Positions 25,036 through 34,350 of a DNA stretch of 64,000 nucleotides are shown here, piece by piece. This DNA is from Lactiplantibacillus paraplantarum (GTDB lineage Bacteria > Bacillota > Bacilli > Lactobacillales > Lactobacillaceae). Position 1 is the first letter of the stretch, and every line of letters starts with the position of its first letter. Where the stretch lies: contig NZ_CP032744.1 of NCBI RefSeq assembly GCF_003641145.1, forward strand, positions 186,001 to 250,000. Direction: 5' to 3'. Below the pieces are notes generated by a model. That model was not told the DNA's origin. It worked only from the letters and a program-made list of their open reading frames with translations, and searched no databases. The position numbers and the translations under genes are program-made.

Positions 25036-26451
25036 CTATAGATTTTGTCCTTTTTCCCAAGTCGTTTTCGATAACAACAGCCCTTGCTTAACCAAAGTAT
25101 CAAACAACGCATGGGTCCGGTTGGAAACTTCGGCGGCAGTTTCGGCGTTGGCCTTCGTCAAAAAGTCGGTCGCGTTACCAGTAATGGTCGCATCGGTTGC
25201 GGCAACCCGGCTACGGGCATATGATTGGCAACCGTCACGATAAGCATTAACGGTTTCAGAAAATTCATGCCAGTGTGGTTCAATCAAGACGGAGAGGGTC
25301 TTTGACAACCAGTAGACGTTATCAACGCTGACCGTGCTAGTTGTATTATGATAGTCCACCGGTGTGTCATTGATGTTGGTAAAGAATGGCACGTATGGGG
25401 CATAGGCGAAGAAACCTAGTGCGATCCATTGAATGGCGGCTTGTTTAGCAGGAACGTCATTCCGGATTTGCAGAATAGATGAGCACTGATTACGATCCAT
25501 CGCGATAGACCGGTAACGGGTTTGTTCGCGGGTGTTACCAGAAGCGAAAGTGCCAAATGGATCGTAAGGCGTCCCGTTATAATGTGAAGACAAGAAGAAC
25601 TGGACGTCTTCAATAGCCAATTTTTTGCTTGGTTGTCGGAAGAGCGGCATGTTTTGATCAGTTGGATTTTGATCGATTTCGGGATTAAATAGTTTTTGGC
25701 CATACCAGGTCCGTGGAGTGTTGTAATAAGCATCCGCTTCACTTTGGGTGCCAAAAATCTCACGGAAATTAAAGTGACCGGGTGCTGGGTTGAGGTGATA
25801 CTTCTCAACGAAGTCCACTAAATCACTGGCACCCAGGAAATTGTCAGTATCACTGAGATCCATCTCTTGCACCACTGTTTGGTTGGGAACAATTGCGTAG
25901 GTGTCTTCGGGCATCCGAACCGCCCCCCAATGGTGACCACCAGCGGTTTCGAACAACCAGATATCGTCGTGATCGTTAAAGGCGATACTGTTACTTTCAC
26001 CAGTCCCATACTTTTCGATTAGGGCGCCTAAGCGTTGGACGCCTTCCTTAGCACTTTTAATGTAGGGCAAAACGAGGGTGACCATGGCTTCTTCATCCAC
26101 GCCGTCATGAACCAGTGGATCGTAACCGAGTACGCGGGCGTTGGTGGCAGTGGTTTCAGTTGCGCTCATCCCGACGTTTAATTCGTTGATCCCAGCTTCC
26201 TCGTACTGACCATCACTTTGATCGGCTTGGGGGGTTGCAGTATAGCGATAGGCATGATCAGGTAGCGGAACGGTGACGCCGGTAGTTACGGAAGTGTAGC
26301 TGGCGTTAGTTTGGTCGTGGGCTTCGTGCACAATAAACTTAATCGGATTAATTGGGCCGTAGCCATCTTCGTTGCGGGCAACGATGGTCGAACCATCCAT
26401 GCTGGCGGCTTTCCCAATTAATATTTCAGTACAATCTGAATCTTTCTTCAT
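25036..26451 (-). CDS. pepD: C69-family dipeptidase
   Basis: Hydrolyses dipeptides in the cytoplasm. 471 residues, as in Lactobacillus PepD. The N-terminal nucleophile is Cys7 (SDCTEILIGKAASMDG), exposed by removal of the short propeptide in this Ntn-hydrolase family. ARNEDGYGP and FNDHDDIWLFET follow as conserved segments. AAGGAG lies upstream of the ATG. A minus-strand promoter TTGAAT-16-TATACT (26479-26506) precedes it. A single gene. Confidence 0.95.
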   Translation of the reverse strand: MKKDSDCTEILIGKAASMDGSTIVARNEDGYGPINPIKFIVHEAHDQTNASYTSVTTGVTVPLPDHAYRYTATPQADQSDGQYEEAGINELNVGMSATETTATNARVLGYDPLVHDGVDEEAMVTLVLPYIKSAKEGVQRLGALIEKYGTGESNSIAFNDHDDIWLFETAGGHHWGAVRMPEDTYAIVPNQTVVQEMDLSDTDNFLGASDLVDFVEKYHLNPAPGHFNFREIFGTQSEADAYYNTPRTWYGQKLFNPEIDQNPTDQNMPLFRQPSKKLAIEDVQFFLSSHYNGTPYDPFGTFASGNTREQTRYRSIAMDRNQCSSILQIRNDVPAKQAAIQWIALGFFAYAPYVPFFTNINDTPVDYHNTTSTVSVDNVYWLSKTLSVLIEPHWHEFSETVNAYRDGCQSYARSRVAATDATITGNATDFLTKANAETAAEVSNRTHALFDTLVKQGLLLSKTTWEKGQNL

Positions 26452-26478
26452 TAGTAGGTCACTCCTTAGTTATCTATA

Positions 26479-26506
26479 AGTATAGGAGCTTGGTGGCGAA
26501 ATTCAA
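26479..26506 (-). promoter_or_regulatory. pepD promoter
   Basis: On the minus strand TTGAAT (26501-26506), 16 bp, TATACT (26479-26484); expected start near 26472, about 20 bases before the pepD ATG. Confidence 0.6.
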
Positions 26507-26591
26507 AGGCATCTTGAATTTTAGCGACAAAATAATAAATTGATGAGAATCATATCGGTCATAAAGTGTGTCGATTAATTAAAATCATTTG

Positions 26592-26605
26592 TGAAAACGC
26601 AATCA
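26592..26605 (+). promoter_or_regulatory. cre site (CcpA) upstream of mtlA
   Basis: TGAAAACGCAATCA differs from the cre consensus TGWAANCGNTNWCA at one position. It lies about 45 bases upstream of a TTGACA (26649-26654), as expected for carbon-catabolite control of mannitol use. Confidence 0.55.
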
Positions 26606-26648
26606 TAACTGATGTGGACAATTTATCAATATTGCGATTGTTACTGTT

Positions 26649-26728
26649 TTGACAGCGTTTTGGAATTTTGTGCCAACTTATTTGTTTGTGAATCTGTGAG
26701 TTTAATTCTGGCACAGTTTCCTGTGCCA
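26649..26728 (+). promoter_or_regulatory. mtlA promoter region with an inverted repeat
   Basis: TTGACA at 26649-26654 has only a poor -10 17 bp downstream, as in activator-dependent promoters of PRD regulators. A perfect repeat TGGCACAG-TTTC-CTGTGCCA follows at 26709-26728. Its TGGCACA/TGTGCCA arms resemble MtlR-type sites, but it may instead be an RNA hairpin. The MtlR role is inferred. Confidence 0.45.
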
Positions 26729-26810
26729 CGGGTCTACCTAGAAGTTCTTGAAACCGCTTACCGTGGCGGATATGATTAAGTTGTTAAGAAAAAGGAAGGA
26801 GCTTTACCTG

Positions 26811-28649
26811 ATGAGTGAAAATGTAAATACGAATGCAACCCAAAGCGCTCCTGTTGCGAAAAAGAAACTGGGCGTTAAGGCTCGCGTTCAAAAATTTGGG
26901 AGTGCACTAAGTAATATGGTTATGCCGAACATCGGTGCCTTCATTGCTTGGGGCTTAATTACCGCCATCTTTATGGCCGGTGGTTGGTGGCCAAATGCTG
27001 GATTAGCTAAGATGATTCAGCCCATGGTCCATTATTTATTGCCATTATTGATAGCGTTTACTGGTGGGACTTTGTTTGCCGGTCACCGTGGTGGGGTCGT
27101 TGGTGCGATCGCTACTATGGGTGTCATTGTTGGTTCTTCGATTCCAATGTTTATCGGTGCCATGATTATGGGACCTTTAGGTGGTTGGTGCATTAAGAAG
27201 TGGGATGATGCCATTTCTGATAAGATTAAGAGCGGCTTTGAAATGTTGGTTAACAACTTCTCTGCTGGGATTATCGGGATGCTGTTAGCAATCCTTGGCT
27301 ACTTTGCAATCGGCCCATTGGTTGCTGGTGCGAGTGCTGCTATGGCCGCTGGTGTTGACTGGATCATTAAGATGAAGCTATTGCCATTAGCCAACGTCTT
27401 CATTGAACCGGCCAAGATTTTATTCTTAAATAACGCGATTAACCAAGGTATTTTGACACCACTTGGGATTCAAGCTGCATCTAGTGCGGGTAAGTCAATT
27501 CTGTTCTTACTTGAACCAGATCCAGGTCCAGGTCTTGGGGTATTATTAGCCTTTGCCTTGTTCGGTAAGGGGACTGCTAAGGCCTCCGCACCAAGTGCGA
27601 TTATTATCCATTTCCTTGGTGGGATTCATGAAATTTACTTCCCATACGTATTAATGAAGCCAGCGTTGTTCCTAGCTGTTATCGCTGGTGGGGTTACTGG
27701 GACGGCCACCTTTAGTTTACTAAACGTTGGTTTACGTTCAACGCCTTCACCTGGTTCAATTATTTCGTTACTATTAATGTCACCAAAGAGTGTTTCTAAC
27801 TACATTGGTTTAATTATCGGGGTAACGTTAGCAACCTTAGCATCGTTTATCGTTGCGGCGATTGTTTTGAAACGTGATAAGTCAACTGATAGTGATGACT
27901 TAGCCGCTGCTCAAGGTAAAATGAGCGACATGAAGAGCGGTAATACTGAAGCCGGCAGTGCAACTGACGCTGAACCAGCTGATGTAATCGCTTCATACAA
28001 AGATGTTGACCATATTATCTTTGCCTGCGATGCCGGAATGGGATCATCTGCAATGGGTGCTTCCTTATTACGGGACAAGGTCAAGAAGGCCGGCATTAGC
28101 ATGTCTGTCACGAACACGGCGATTAGCAATTTGAAAGACGAACCTGGTTTATTGGTTATTACTCAAAATGAATTAGCCGACCGTGCGGCACAAAAAGCAC
28201 CACACGCCTTACGGTTAGCCGTTGACAACTTCTTGAGCAGTCCAAAGTATGATCAAGTTGTGGTTAACTTAAAAGCTCGTGATCAAGTTAGTGAGACTGC
28301 GCCTGCATCCGCAGCACCACAAGCAACCGCAGATGCGCCTGACGAATTGCCAGCTAACTTAGATTTGAGTGTTGTTGATGAAATTGTCTTTGTTCACCAC
28401 GATGGTCATTTAGGAACGGCTACAATGGCAACATCCTTAATGAAGGATCGGGTCAAGAAAGCCAACAAACATGTGAGTGTTAAGAACTTAGGCATTGACG
28501 AATTGGCTGATAATAATAGTTTGTTAGTGGTTTCAAGTGCTGAAGCAGCCAAGAACTTGAAGACGCGTTACACGCAAGTTCAAGTCCTGATTACTGACGA
28601 TCTATTGAGCTCACCTAAGTATGATAAGATGGTATCAGAATTGAAATAA
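26811..28649 (+). CDS. mtlA: Mannitol PTS permease IICB with an extra degenerate IIB-like domain
   Basis: Imports and phosphorylates mannitol. 612 residues from the ATG at 26811, nine bases after AAGGAG. The IIC membrane part (about 25-350) contains GGIHEIYFPY and LEPDPGPGLGVLLA. A Ser/Ala/Asp linker follows, then a IIB domain with phosphocysteine Cys406 in FACDAGMGSSAMGASLLRDK. After a second linker comes another IIB-like domain, VDEIVFVHHDGHLGTATMAT, in which the Cys position is His529. Usual IICB proteins (about 475 residues) end after the first IIB, and IICBA forms carry IIA there. The IIA here is the separate mtlF. Confidence 0.95.
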   Translation: MSENVNTNATQSAPVAKKKLGVKARVQKFGSALSNMVMPNIGAFIAWGLITAIFMAGGWWPNAGLAKMIQPMVHYLLPLLIAFTGGTLFAGHRGGVVGAIATMGVIVGSSIPMFIGAMIMGPLGGWCIKKWDDAISDKIKSGFEMLVNNFSAGIIGMLLAILGYFAIGPLVAGASAAMAAGVDWIIKMKLLPLANVFIEPAKILFLNNAINQGILTPLGIQAASSAGKSILFLLEPDPGPGLGVLLAFALFGKGTAKASAPSAIIIHFLGGIHEIYFPYVLMKPALFLAVIAGGVTGTATFSLLNVGLRSTPSPGSIISLLLMSPKSVSNYIGLIIGVTLATLASFIVAAIVLKRDKSTDSDDLAAAQGKMSDMKSGNTEAGSATDAEPADVIASYKDVDHIIFACDAGMGSSAMGASLLRDKVKKAGISMSVTNTAISNLKDEPGLLVITQNELADRAAQKAPHALRLAVDNFLSSPKYDQVVVNLKARDQVSETAPASAAPQATADAPDELPANLDLSVVDEIVFVHHDGHLGTATMATSLMKDRVKKANKHVSVKNLGIDELADNNSLLVVSSAEAAKNLKTRYTQVQVLITDDLLSSPKYDKMVSELK

Positions 28650-28686
28650 AATGATATTATTACCATTTATCGTATGAGGTGGCACC

Positions 28687-30762
28687 ATGGTTAAGTTTAC
28701 ACAACGTCAAGATGAGTTGTTACAGTTACTGCTAGCGAATCCCAATGGTCTTTCAATGAGTCAGATTGAAACCGGTCTCAATAGTAGTCGGCGAACGATT
28801 TATCGCGAGTTCAGCAATTTGGAATTAGTACTAGCCAATGCTGATTTAAAGATTATTAATGAGAAGCACCACTTCCAACTAAGTGGTTCACAAACAGCAC
28901 TGACTGAGTTTCAAGGTCAATTAACAGCAGAGCGCAGAATTGCCCCAGCGTTTGATTCGCAAACGCGCCAGAATGCCCTGGCTTGCCGGTTGTTAATGAC
29001 GGACCATTCCGTAAAGTTAAAAGAACTTGCACTTGACTTTGATGTGAGTGTTGCAACGATTTCAAATGATTTAACGGCATTAGCAACACCCTTTGCCGAC
29101 TACGATTTATCGATTGAACGGCTGAAGTCCCGGGGTATTCAGGTGGCGGGAACTGAGGGTAGCATTCGCAACCTGTTTGCCACCATCTTGAATAATGAAA
29201 TCAACGACTATGAGTTTTTTAAAACAATTGGAAAGCTGAACCAAGGTTTGGCGGTGTCAGCGAGTGATGAACAATCGTATTTTTTGAACTTACTGGATGC
29301 CCAGACGTTGATTACATGTTATCAAGCGGTGCGCAGTCTAAAGAAGAAGTACTTTGCATCAGTGCCAGATGGTCAGCTGCAACAGCTGATTATCACGTTG
29401 ACGACGGGGGTCATGCGATTACAACATGACCGGCGTGTCACGTACTTGCGCGGGATTAATCGGGATGATTTCTTGAAGTATCAACGGATCGCCCTTGCAA
29501 TCATGACGCAATTACCCACTGAGATTAAGACGGTGGTGACCGGAGCTGAGATTGATTTTCTCGCCCAGCAGATTAAAGGGCTGACATTTCGAATTGATCA
29601 GGATGCGTCACTATCGAATTATGATTTGCAATTAACTTATCGGGTTAAAAAGTTGATTGACGCGGTCGCGACGAACTTTAATTGGTCGTTTGGAACGGAT
29701 GACCGCTTGTTGAATAACTTGACGGCTCATATGCAAATTGCCTTACAGCGTAATGGTGTTACCGGCCCGGTGCCACCCACTTCAGAGTTACAAGAGGTGC
29801 GTGAACAGTATCCCAAACTGTATTCGGCAGTGGTGCGCGGCTTTGCAACGGTCTTTACGGATCAAGATTTTACAACCGATGAGCTGACGTACTTGTTGAT
29901 CCACTTTGCTAGTACGTATGAGCAACAGTTGAGTCATCAGGCGCTCAAAGTCTTAGTACTATGTCCGAATGGGATGACGACGGCTCGAATCTTAAAAACA
30001 CGGTTGATGCGCTTAGTTCCTGAAATCACAGCTATCGAAGTTGCCCGAATCGGGAATTTAGGTCAAGTTAACTTACAGGACTTTGACATGATTTTATCAA
30101 CGACGACGTTGCCTGGATTTAAGCTGAATTATCGAGTGGTCAGTCCGCTGTTGCTGGAAAACGAAGTTACTGCGTTGCGCGAATACATTCATCAGTATTT
30201 TCCAAGCACCAAAGTGGTCGATTCACCGGTTGATGAGCCAACGAAACTCAATTTGGATTTCGATACCGTTTATCAACAGATGACGATTGCCAAACAAATC
30301 TTAGACCGCTTTACCATTACACCGATTCGCAACGATGATGAGACGGTGGCCGAGACGCTAGTTAAGATCACGCGGCATATTGATTCGAACTTGATCCATG
30401 ATCCGCTAGAAGTTGCGGGTCGGTTGTTACACCGCTTAGGACTGGCGCCGGTCGGTATTCCCAATACGAACTTGGCGTTGGTGCATACGTTAAGTCAGGA
30501 AGTCACAGCACCTTATTGTGCGATTTTCGAACTTGATCAACCATTACCATTTAAGAGTATGGATAACCAATCGATTCGGTTGCAACGAATCGTCCTGATG
30601 CTCGGACCTGCCAATATCAGCGATTTTGAAAATCGGTTGATGGGTAAGTTAAGCGCGCTAGTCATTGAAAGTCAGGCCAATACGCAGACGTTTATGACTG
30701 GTGATCGCCAGCAACTTTATCAATTAATTAGTAAAGCATTTTTGAACGAACTAACGAAATAG
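28687..30762 (+). CDS. mtlR: Mannitol operon activator with PRD and PTS domains
   Basis: Transcription activator of 691 residues. N-terminal helix-turn-helix domains (to about residue 150) contain SMSQIETGLNSSRRTIYREF and ELALDFDVSVATISNDL. Two PTS regulation domains follow (about 190-400), the second with LIHFASTYEQ. A IIB-like domain with a Cys comes next (VLVLCPNGMTTARIL, about residue 425), then a C-terminal IIA-like domain (about 540-690) with a His in NLALVHTLS. Phosphorylation of these sites by HPr and MtlA/MtlF sets activity. It lies 37 bases after mtlA. Confidence 0.94.
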   Translation: MVKFTQRQDELLQLLLANPNGLSMSQIETGLNSSRRTIYREFSNLELVLANADLKIINEKHHFQLSGSQTALTEFQGQLTAERRIAPAFDSQTRQNALACRLLMTDHSVKLKELALDFDVSVATISNDLTALATPFADYDLSIERLKSRGIQVAGTEGSIRNLFATILNNEINDYEFFKTIGKLNQGLAVSASDEQSYFLNLLDAQTLITCYQAVRSLKKKYFASVPDGQLQQLIITLTTGVMRLQHDRRVTYLRGINRDDFLKYQRIALAIMTQLPTEIKTVVTGAEIDFLAQQIKGLTFRIDQDASLSNYDLQLTYRVKKLIDAVATNFNWSFGTDDRLLNNLTAHMQIALQRNGVTGPVPPTSELQEVREQYPKLYSAVVRGFATVFTDQDFTTDELTYLLIHFASTYEQQLSHQALKVLVLCPNGMTTARILKTRLMRLVPEITAIEVARIGNLGQVNLQDFDMILSTTTLPGFKLNYRVVSPLLLENEVTALREYIHQYFPSTKVVDSPVDEPTKLNLDFDTVYQQMTIAKQILDRFTITPIRNDDETVAETLVKITRHIDSNLIHDPLEVAGRLLHRLGLAPVGIPNTNLALVHTLSQEVTAPYCAIFELDQPLPFKSMDNQSIRLQRIVLMLGPANISDFENRLMGKLSALVIESQANTQTFMTGDRQQLYQLISKAFLNELTK

Positions 30763-30776
30763 CGTAGGTGAAAACA

Positions 30777-31226
30777 ATGGAAGCTTTAGATAAGAAAATG
30801 ATTGCGTTGAACCAACAAGTGGCAACGCAAGAAGAAGGCATCCGCTTAGCCGGTCAATTATTGGTTGATGGCGGTTGTGTCGAACCAGAATACATTGATG
30901 CAATGCAGGCTCGTAATCAGGATGTCTCCGTATATATGGGTAATTTCATTGCCATCCCCCATGGTACTGAAGATGGCATGAAGTATATTAAAAAGACCGG
31001 GATTTCCGTGGTCCAAGTACCAATGGGTGTGAGCTGGGGTAATCCAGATGATAACGACGATGATAAGACTGTAACGGTTATCTTCGGAATCGCTGGGTTG
31101 AACGGTGAACACTTGAACCTCTTGTCTCAGATTGCCATATACTGCAGCGACGTGGCTAACGTTGCCAAGTTAGCGGACGCTCAATCTGAAGATGAAATCA
31201 TAAATCTATTAAAGGAAGTTGATTAG
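30777..31226 (+). CDS. mtlF: Mannitol PTS IIA component
   Basis: Soluble phosphocarrier that passes phosphate from HPr-His to the IIB cysteine of MtlA. 149 residues from the ATG at 30777 (TAGGTG upstream; a GTG three codons earlier is too close to it). The phosphoryl His lies in [16 protein letters not shown], standard for IIA-Mtl. The gene lies 14 bases after mtlR and two bases before mtlD, inside the operon. Confidence 0.95.
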   Translation: MEALDKKMIALNQQVATQEEGIRLAGQLLVDGGCVEPEYIDAMQARNQDVSVYMGNFIAIPHGTEDGMKYIKKTGISVVQVPMGVSWGNPDDNDDDKTVTVIFGIAGLNGEHLNLLSQIAIYCSDVANVAKLADAQSEDEIINLLKEVD

Positions 31227-31227
31227 T

Positions 31228-32385
31228 ATGTTAGACGTACATTTTGGCGCAGGGAATATTGGTCGGGGCTTCATTGGCGAAACCTTGGCTGACAACGGGT
31301 TTAAGATTACTTTCGTTGATGTTAACGATACTTTGATTGACGAATTAAACAAACGGAATGGTTATACCATTGAATTGGCTGCTGAAGGCCAAGAACATAT
31401 TGAAGTTCACGATGTTAAAGGGATTAATAACGGTAAGGATCCTAAGGCGGTTGCTGAAGAAATTGCCCAAGCCGATATGGTTACGACTGCGATTGGACCT
31501 AAGATCTTGAAGTTCATCGCGCCATTAATTGCTGACGGGTTAAAGTTACGGCAAGCTAACAACAATACGACACCAATTGATATCATTGCTTGTGAAAACA
31601 TGATTGGCGGGAGTCAGTCATTAAAGCAATCCGTTTATGAATCATTAAATGAAGACGAACAAGCTTGGGCTGACCAAAATGCAGGCTTCCCCAATGCCGC
31701 TGTTGACCGGATCGTGCCGCTTCAAAAGCATGATGATCCATTGTTCGTTTCAGTTGAACCATTCAAGGAATGGGTTATCGACAAGTCCCAGATGAAGAAC
31801 CCTAAGATTCAATTAAAGGGTGTTGATTATGCTGACGACTTGGAACCATACATTGAACGGAAACTCTTCTCCGTTAACACGGGTCATGCCACTGTTGCCT
31901 ATACTGGTAACATGAAGGGCTACAAGACGATCGGCGAAGCGGTCAAGGATGACAGTGTTGTTGACCAAGCTAAGCACGTCTTAGGTGAAACCGGTGATTT
32001 GTTGATTCAAAAGTGGGGCTTTGATCCTGAAGTGCACCATGCTTATCAAAAGAAGATTTTGAGTCGGTTTGAAAACCCATATATCTCTGATGATATTGAA
32101 CGGGTCGGCCGGACACCAATTCGGAAATTAGGTTTCAACGAACGTTTCATTCGCCCAATTCGGGAATTGAAGGAACGTGGTCGCGATTACAGCGCCTTAG
32201 TTGATACAGTTGGTGAAATGTTCTTCTTCAACTATCCTAATGATAGTGAAAGTGTTAAGTTACAACAATTATTGAAGGACGAACCAATCGAACAAGTCAT
32301 TCGCGAAACAACTGACTTAAAAGATGAAGATTTAGTTAATGAAATTAAAGCTGCTTACGAAAAGCATTTAGCTGCGACTAAGTAG
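31228..32385 (+). CDS. mtlD: Mannitol-1-phosphate 5-dehydrogenase
   Basis: Oxidises mannitol 1-phosphate to fructose 6-phosphate with NAD. It also runs in reverse to make mannitol during redox stress. 385 residues from the ATG at 31228, nine bases after AAAGGAAG. The Rossmann motif is [13 protein letters not shown] (residues 5-17). [11 protein letters not shown] and [18 protein letters not shown] carry the catalytic and substrate residues of the polyol dehydrogenase family. Last gene of the operon. Confidence 0.97.
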   Translation: MLDVHFGAGNIGRGFIGETLADNGFKITFVDVNDTLIDELNKRNGYTIELAAEGQEHIEVHDVKGINNGKDPKAVAEEIAQADMVTTAIGPKILKFIAPLIADGLKLRQANNNTTPIDIIACENMIGGSQSLKQSVYESLNEDEQAWADQNAGFPNAAVDRIVPLQKHDDPLFVSVEPFKEWVIDKSQMKNPKIQLKGVDYADDLEPYIERKLFSVNTGHATVAYTGNMKGYKTIGEAVKDDSVVDQAKHVLGETGDLLIQKWGFDPEVHHAYQKKILSRFENPYISDDIERVGRTPIRKLGFNERFIRPIRELKERGRDYSALVDTVGEMFFFNYPNDSESVKLQQLLKDEPIEQVIRETTDLKDEDLVNEIKAAYEKHLAATK

Positions 32386-32427
32386 ATTGCTCAAAAAACT
32401 AGTTACTAACCGCCATGGTAATTAGAC

Positions 32428-32468
32428 AAAAAATCGCTCAGAGTTAATTTCTGGGCGATTTTTTGCGT
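32428..32468 (+). terminator. Terminator of the mtl operon
   Basis: AAAAAATCGCTCAGA pairs with TCTGGGCGATTTTTT (one G-U), T6 on the plus side. Confidence 0.93.
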
Positions 32469-32565
32469 ATTAAGTAAATAAAACGAATGATAACTTTACT
32501 AGTTTGAACATGATTATGGATGGACCTAAACGATTGACAAATAAATGAGCTTAATAGACCTCACG

Positions 32566-33120
32566 CTATTTTTCCCAGAAATGCCACCATGGTTTAGCGG
32601 CTTGACTTGCTTGTTGATCAAGCCGAACGAGTACTTGATTCAACCGTTCACTGAGTGAGTCCAAGCGACGGATAATCATTTCTTGTTGCCTGTATAGCTC
32701 AGCGTTACTAGGACCATCTGGCTTAGCTGCTGGTGCCATTTTATTAGGGTCAATTGATTTGGATGTTGGTGTAGCTTCAGGGACTTTTTCTGTCTTATTA
32801 GACTGAGTCATGGTTGTCGGTTTCGCCATTGGTTGCTTAGTTGTCGTAGCTATTTTTGCACCAAAAGCTCGTCCCAACGCGGTTGCTAATGTTGTTCCCT
32901 GTTCTGCGAGTTCGATGGCTGCCTGAAAAGTCTTTAGATCGGCGGCAGTGTATAGGCGATGACTGTTATCGGCAGGTCGGAAGCGATTTTCATCATTAAG
33001 TTGTTTTTCGACCATGGTGCTGTATTTGCGCAATGTCACGGCTTTAATACCAAGTTGTTCAGCGGCAACGGAAGCGACTAATTCGGAGTCCTGTTCAGGA
33101 CTGATCGTTTGTGTAGGCAC
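32566..33120 (-). CDS. MerR-type helix-turn-helix protein with coiled coil and Trp-rich tail
   Basis: 184 residues from the GTG at 33120, which follows AAAGGAGG by seven bases; a longer frame upstream has no ribosome site. The N-terminal 75 residues look like a winged helix of the MerR kind (AAEQLGIKAVTLRKYSTMVE). Then comes a Lys/Thr/Pro-rich linker (about 85-135), a short coiled coil (LYRQQEMIIRRLDSLSERLN) and the end KPWWHFWEK. This layout resembles RacA-like or plasmid RepB-accessory proteins that tether DNA to the membrane. Function here is unknown. Confidence 0.65.
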   Translation of the reverse strand: MPTQTISPEQDSELVASVAAEQLGIKAVTLRKYSTMVEKQLNDENRFRPADNSHRLYTAADLKTFQAAIELAEQGTTLATALGRAFGAKIATTTKQPMAKPTTMTQSNKTEKVPEATPTSKSIDPNKMAPAAKPDGPSNAELYRQQEMIIRRLDSLSERLNQVLVRLDQQASQAAKPWWHFWEK

Positions 33121-33300
33121 AAGAATTCCTCCTTTAAGTTGTATCGTTTCTATAACGCTATTATATCGAATTTTTAGTTGATGGGACACCGATATACTAA
33201 GATTTTGTGACCTATGTACGTGATTCAGACCCATAAATCGTAATTTCAAGGGGAAACATGCTATGATAGAACGGAAATCAATTGGAAATGAGGATTAGAC

Positions 33301-33633
33301 ATGATCGAACCAGTCGATAAGACGACTTTTGCGACGGTTGCGGACGATACCGCACTAACGGTGGTTGATTTTTGGGCCGATTGGTGTGGCCCTTGTAAGA
33401 TGCAGGAGCCAGTGCTTGAAGCGCTAGATGAGCTGTATGATGGACGAGTTAAATTTGTGTCACTTGATGTTGATCAACATCAGGAAATTGCGCAACAGTT
33501 TGAAATTATGAGTATCCCGGCGTTGGTCATTTTTAAGAACGGTCAACCGGCCGAAAAGGTAGTTGGCTTTCATCCGCAAGCGGCGTTGAAGAAGTATCTG
33601 GATCAGAAGTTAGCGGAAGTAACGACTGCCTAA
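33301..33633 (+). CDS. trxA: Thioredoxin
   Basis: Small disulfide reductase of 110 residues. The active site WCGPC has Cys29 and Cys32, the preceding DFWADW is conserved, and the cis-Pro lies in MSIPALVIF. A typical soluble thioredoxin that serves peroxidases, ribonucleotide reductase and methionine sulfoxide reductases. The ATG follows GAGG at short distance. Single gene; L. plantarum has further thioredoxins elsewhere. Confidence 0.95.
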   Translation: MIEPVDKTTFATVADDTALTVVDFWADWCGPCKMQEPVLEALDELYDGRVKFVSLDVDQHQEIAQQFEIMSIPALVIFKNGQPAEKVVGFHPQAALKKYLDQKLAEVTTA

Positions 33634-33670
33634 CCGTTAACTTTTGATGTGTGTTAAAGCGAACAATAGG

Positions 33671-33712
33671 GCCTCTTGAGAATCTGTTATGGGATTCTCA
33701 GGAGGCTTTTTT
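33671..33712 (+). terminator. Thioredoxin gene terminator
   Basis: GCCTCTTGAGAATC pairs with GATTCTCAGGAGGC followed by T6. Confidence 0.95.
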
Positions 33713-33736
33713 GGCTTTTAAGAACAAGGGCAATGG

Positions 33737-34063
33737 TTAAGCGTCATGCGACAATTGATAGGCAACCCAAGCACTGAACATGGCAATACCAAGAATTGCG
33801 AGATTAACGAGTATGGTCTGTATCAATGGTTGGGATGTCGAAGAGCTGTACCATTGTTCTAATAAAAAAGCATATAAGAATACAGGTGCAAATAGAAAGT
33901 TAAATGACCGTTGTTGGCGGTGCAGCAAAATAATTGTACTGCCTGACAGCCATATCAGTACCGAGAGAATCAGCGTTACCAACGGGCTAACCAACATTGT
34001 CAGTGTAGCTATGGTAGCAATTAAGTAGGGCGTTGTGATAAGTGGGTTCTTCAATACAGTCAT
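33737..34063 (-). CDS. Hypothetical four-helix membrane protein (YrdB/DUF2568-like)
   Basis: 108 residues with four hydrophobic segments (about 10-28, 29-45, 55-72, 82-102). Weak resemblance to the YrdB/DUF2568 family of small integral membrane proteins. The minus-strand ATG has AGGAGG about seven bases upstream. Single gene, no functional clue from neighbours. Confidence 0.65.
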   Translation of the reverse strand: MTVLKNPLITTPYLIATIATLTMLVSPLVTLILSVLIWLSGSTIILLHRQQRSFNFLFAPVFLYAFLLEQWYSSSTSQPLIQTILVNLAILGIAMFSAWVAYQLSHDA

Positions 34064-34347
34064 CGGGTCCTCCTTGTATAAAACTTAATATTAATTTTAG
34101 TGTAGCATACTGTTTAAAAACTTTGTGATTCGACCGAAAATAATAATATTGATATTGTAATTTTTGTGATAAATCAGTTTGGCTGTCAAGTTAGAAATCA
34201 TTAATAGTTTAAGAGGAAGGGAGCCTAATAATGGCTAGTTGGTGCAACTGACATTATTAATAATTAACTGGTTGCTCGTGCGGTCAATATAATTGGATAA
34301 TATCATGTTAAATTTAGGTAGCGTAATGATAGTAAAATGGGGGACTA
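34064..34347. other. AT-rich intergenic region with a tiny ORF
   Basis: Mostly AT-rich. A six-codon ORF (ATG GCT AGT TGG TGC AAC stop, 34231-34251) has GAGGAAGGGAG upstream with good spacing. No terminator follows it, so it does not look like an attenuator. Nothing else stands out. Confidence 0.4.
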
Positions 34348-34350
34348 ATG

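Noticed and set aside
25416..25808. 130-codon frame inside pepD on the same strand
   Set aside because: It lies wholly within a well-supported dipeptidase gene in another register and has no ribosome site.
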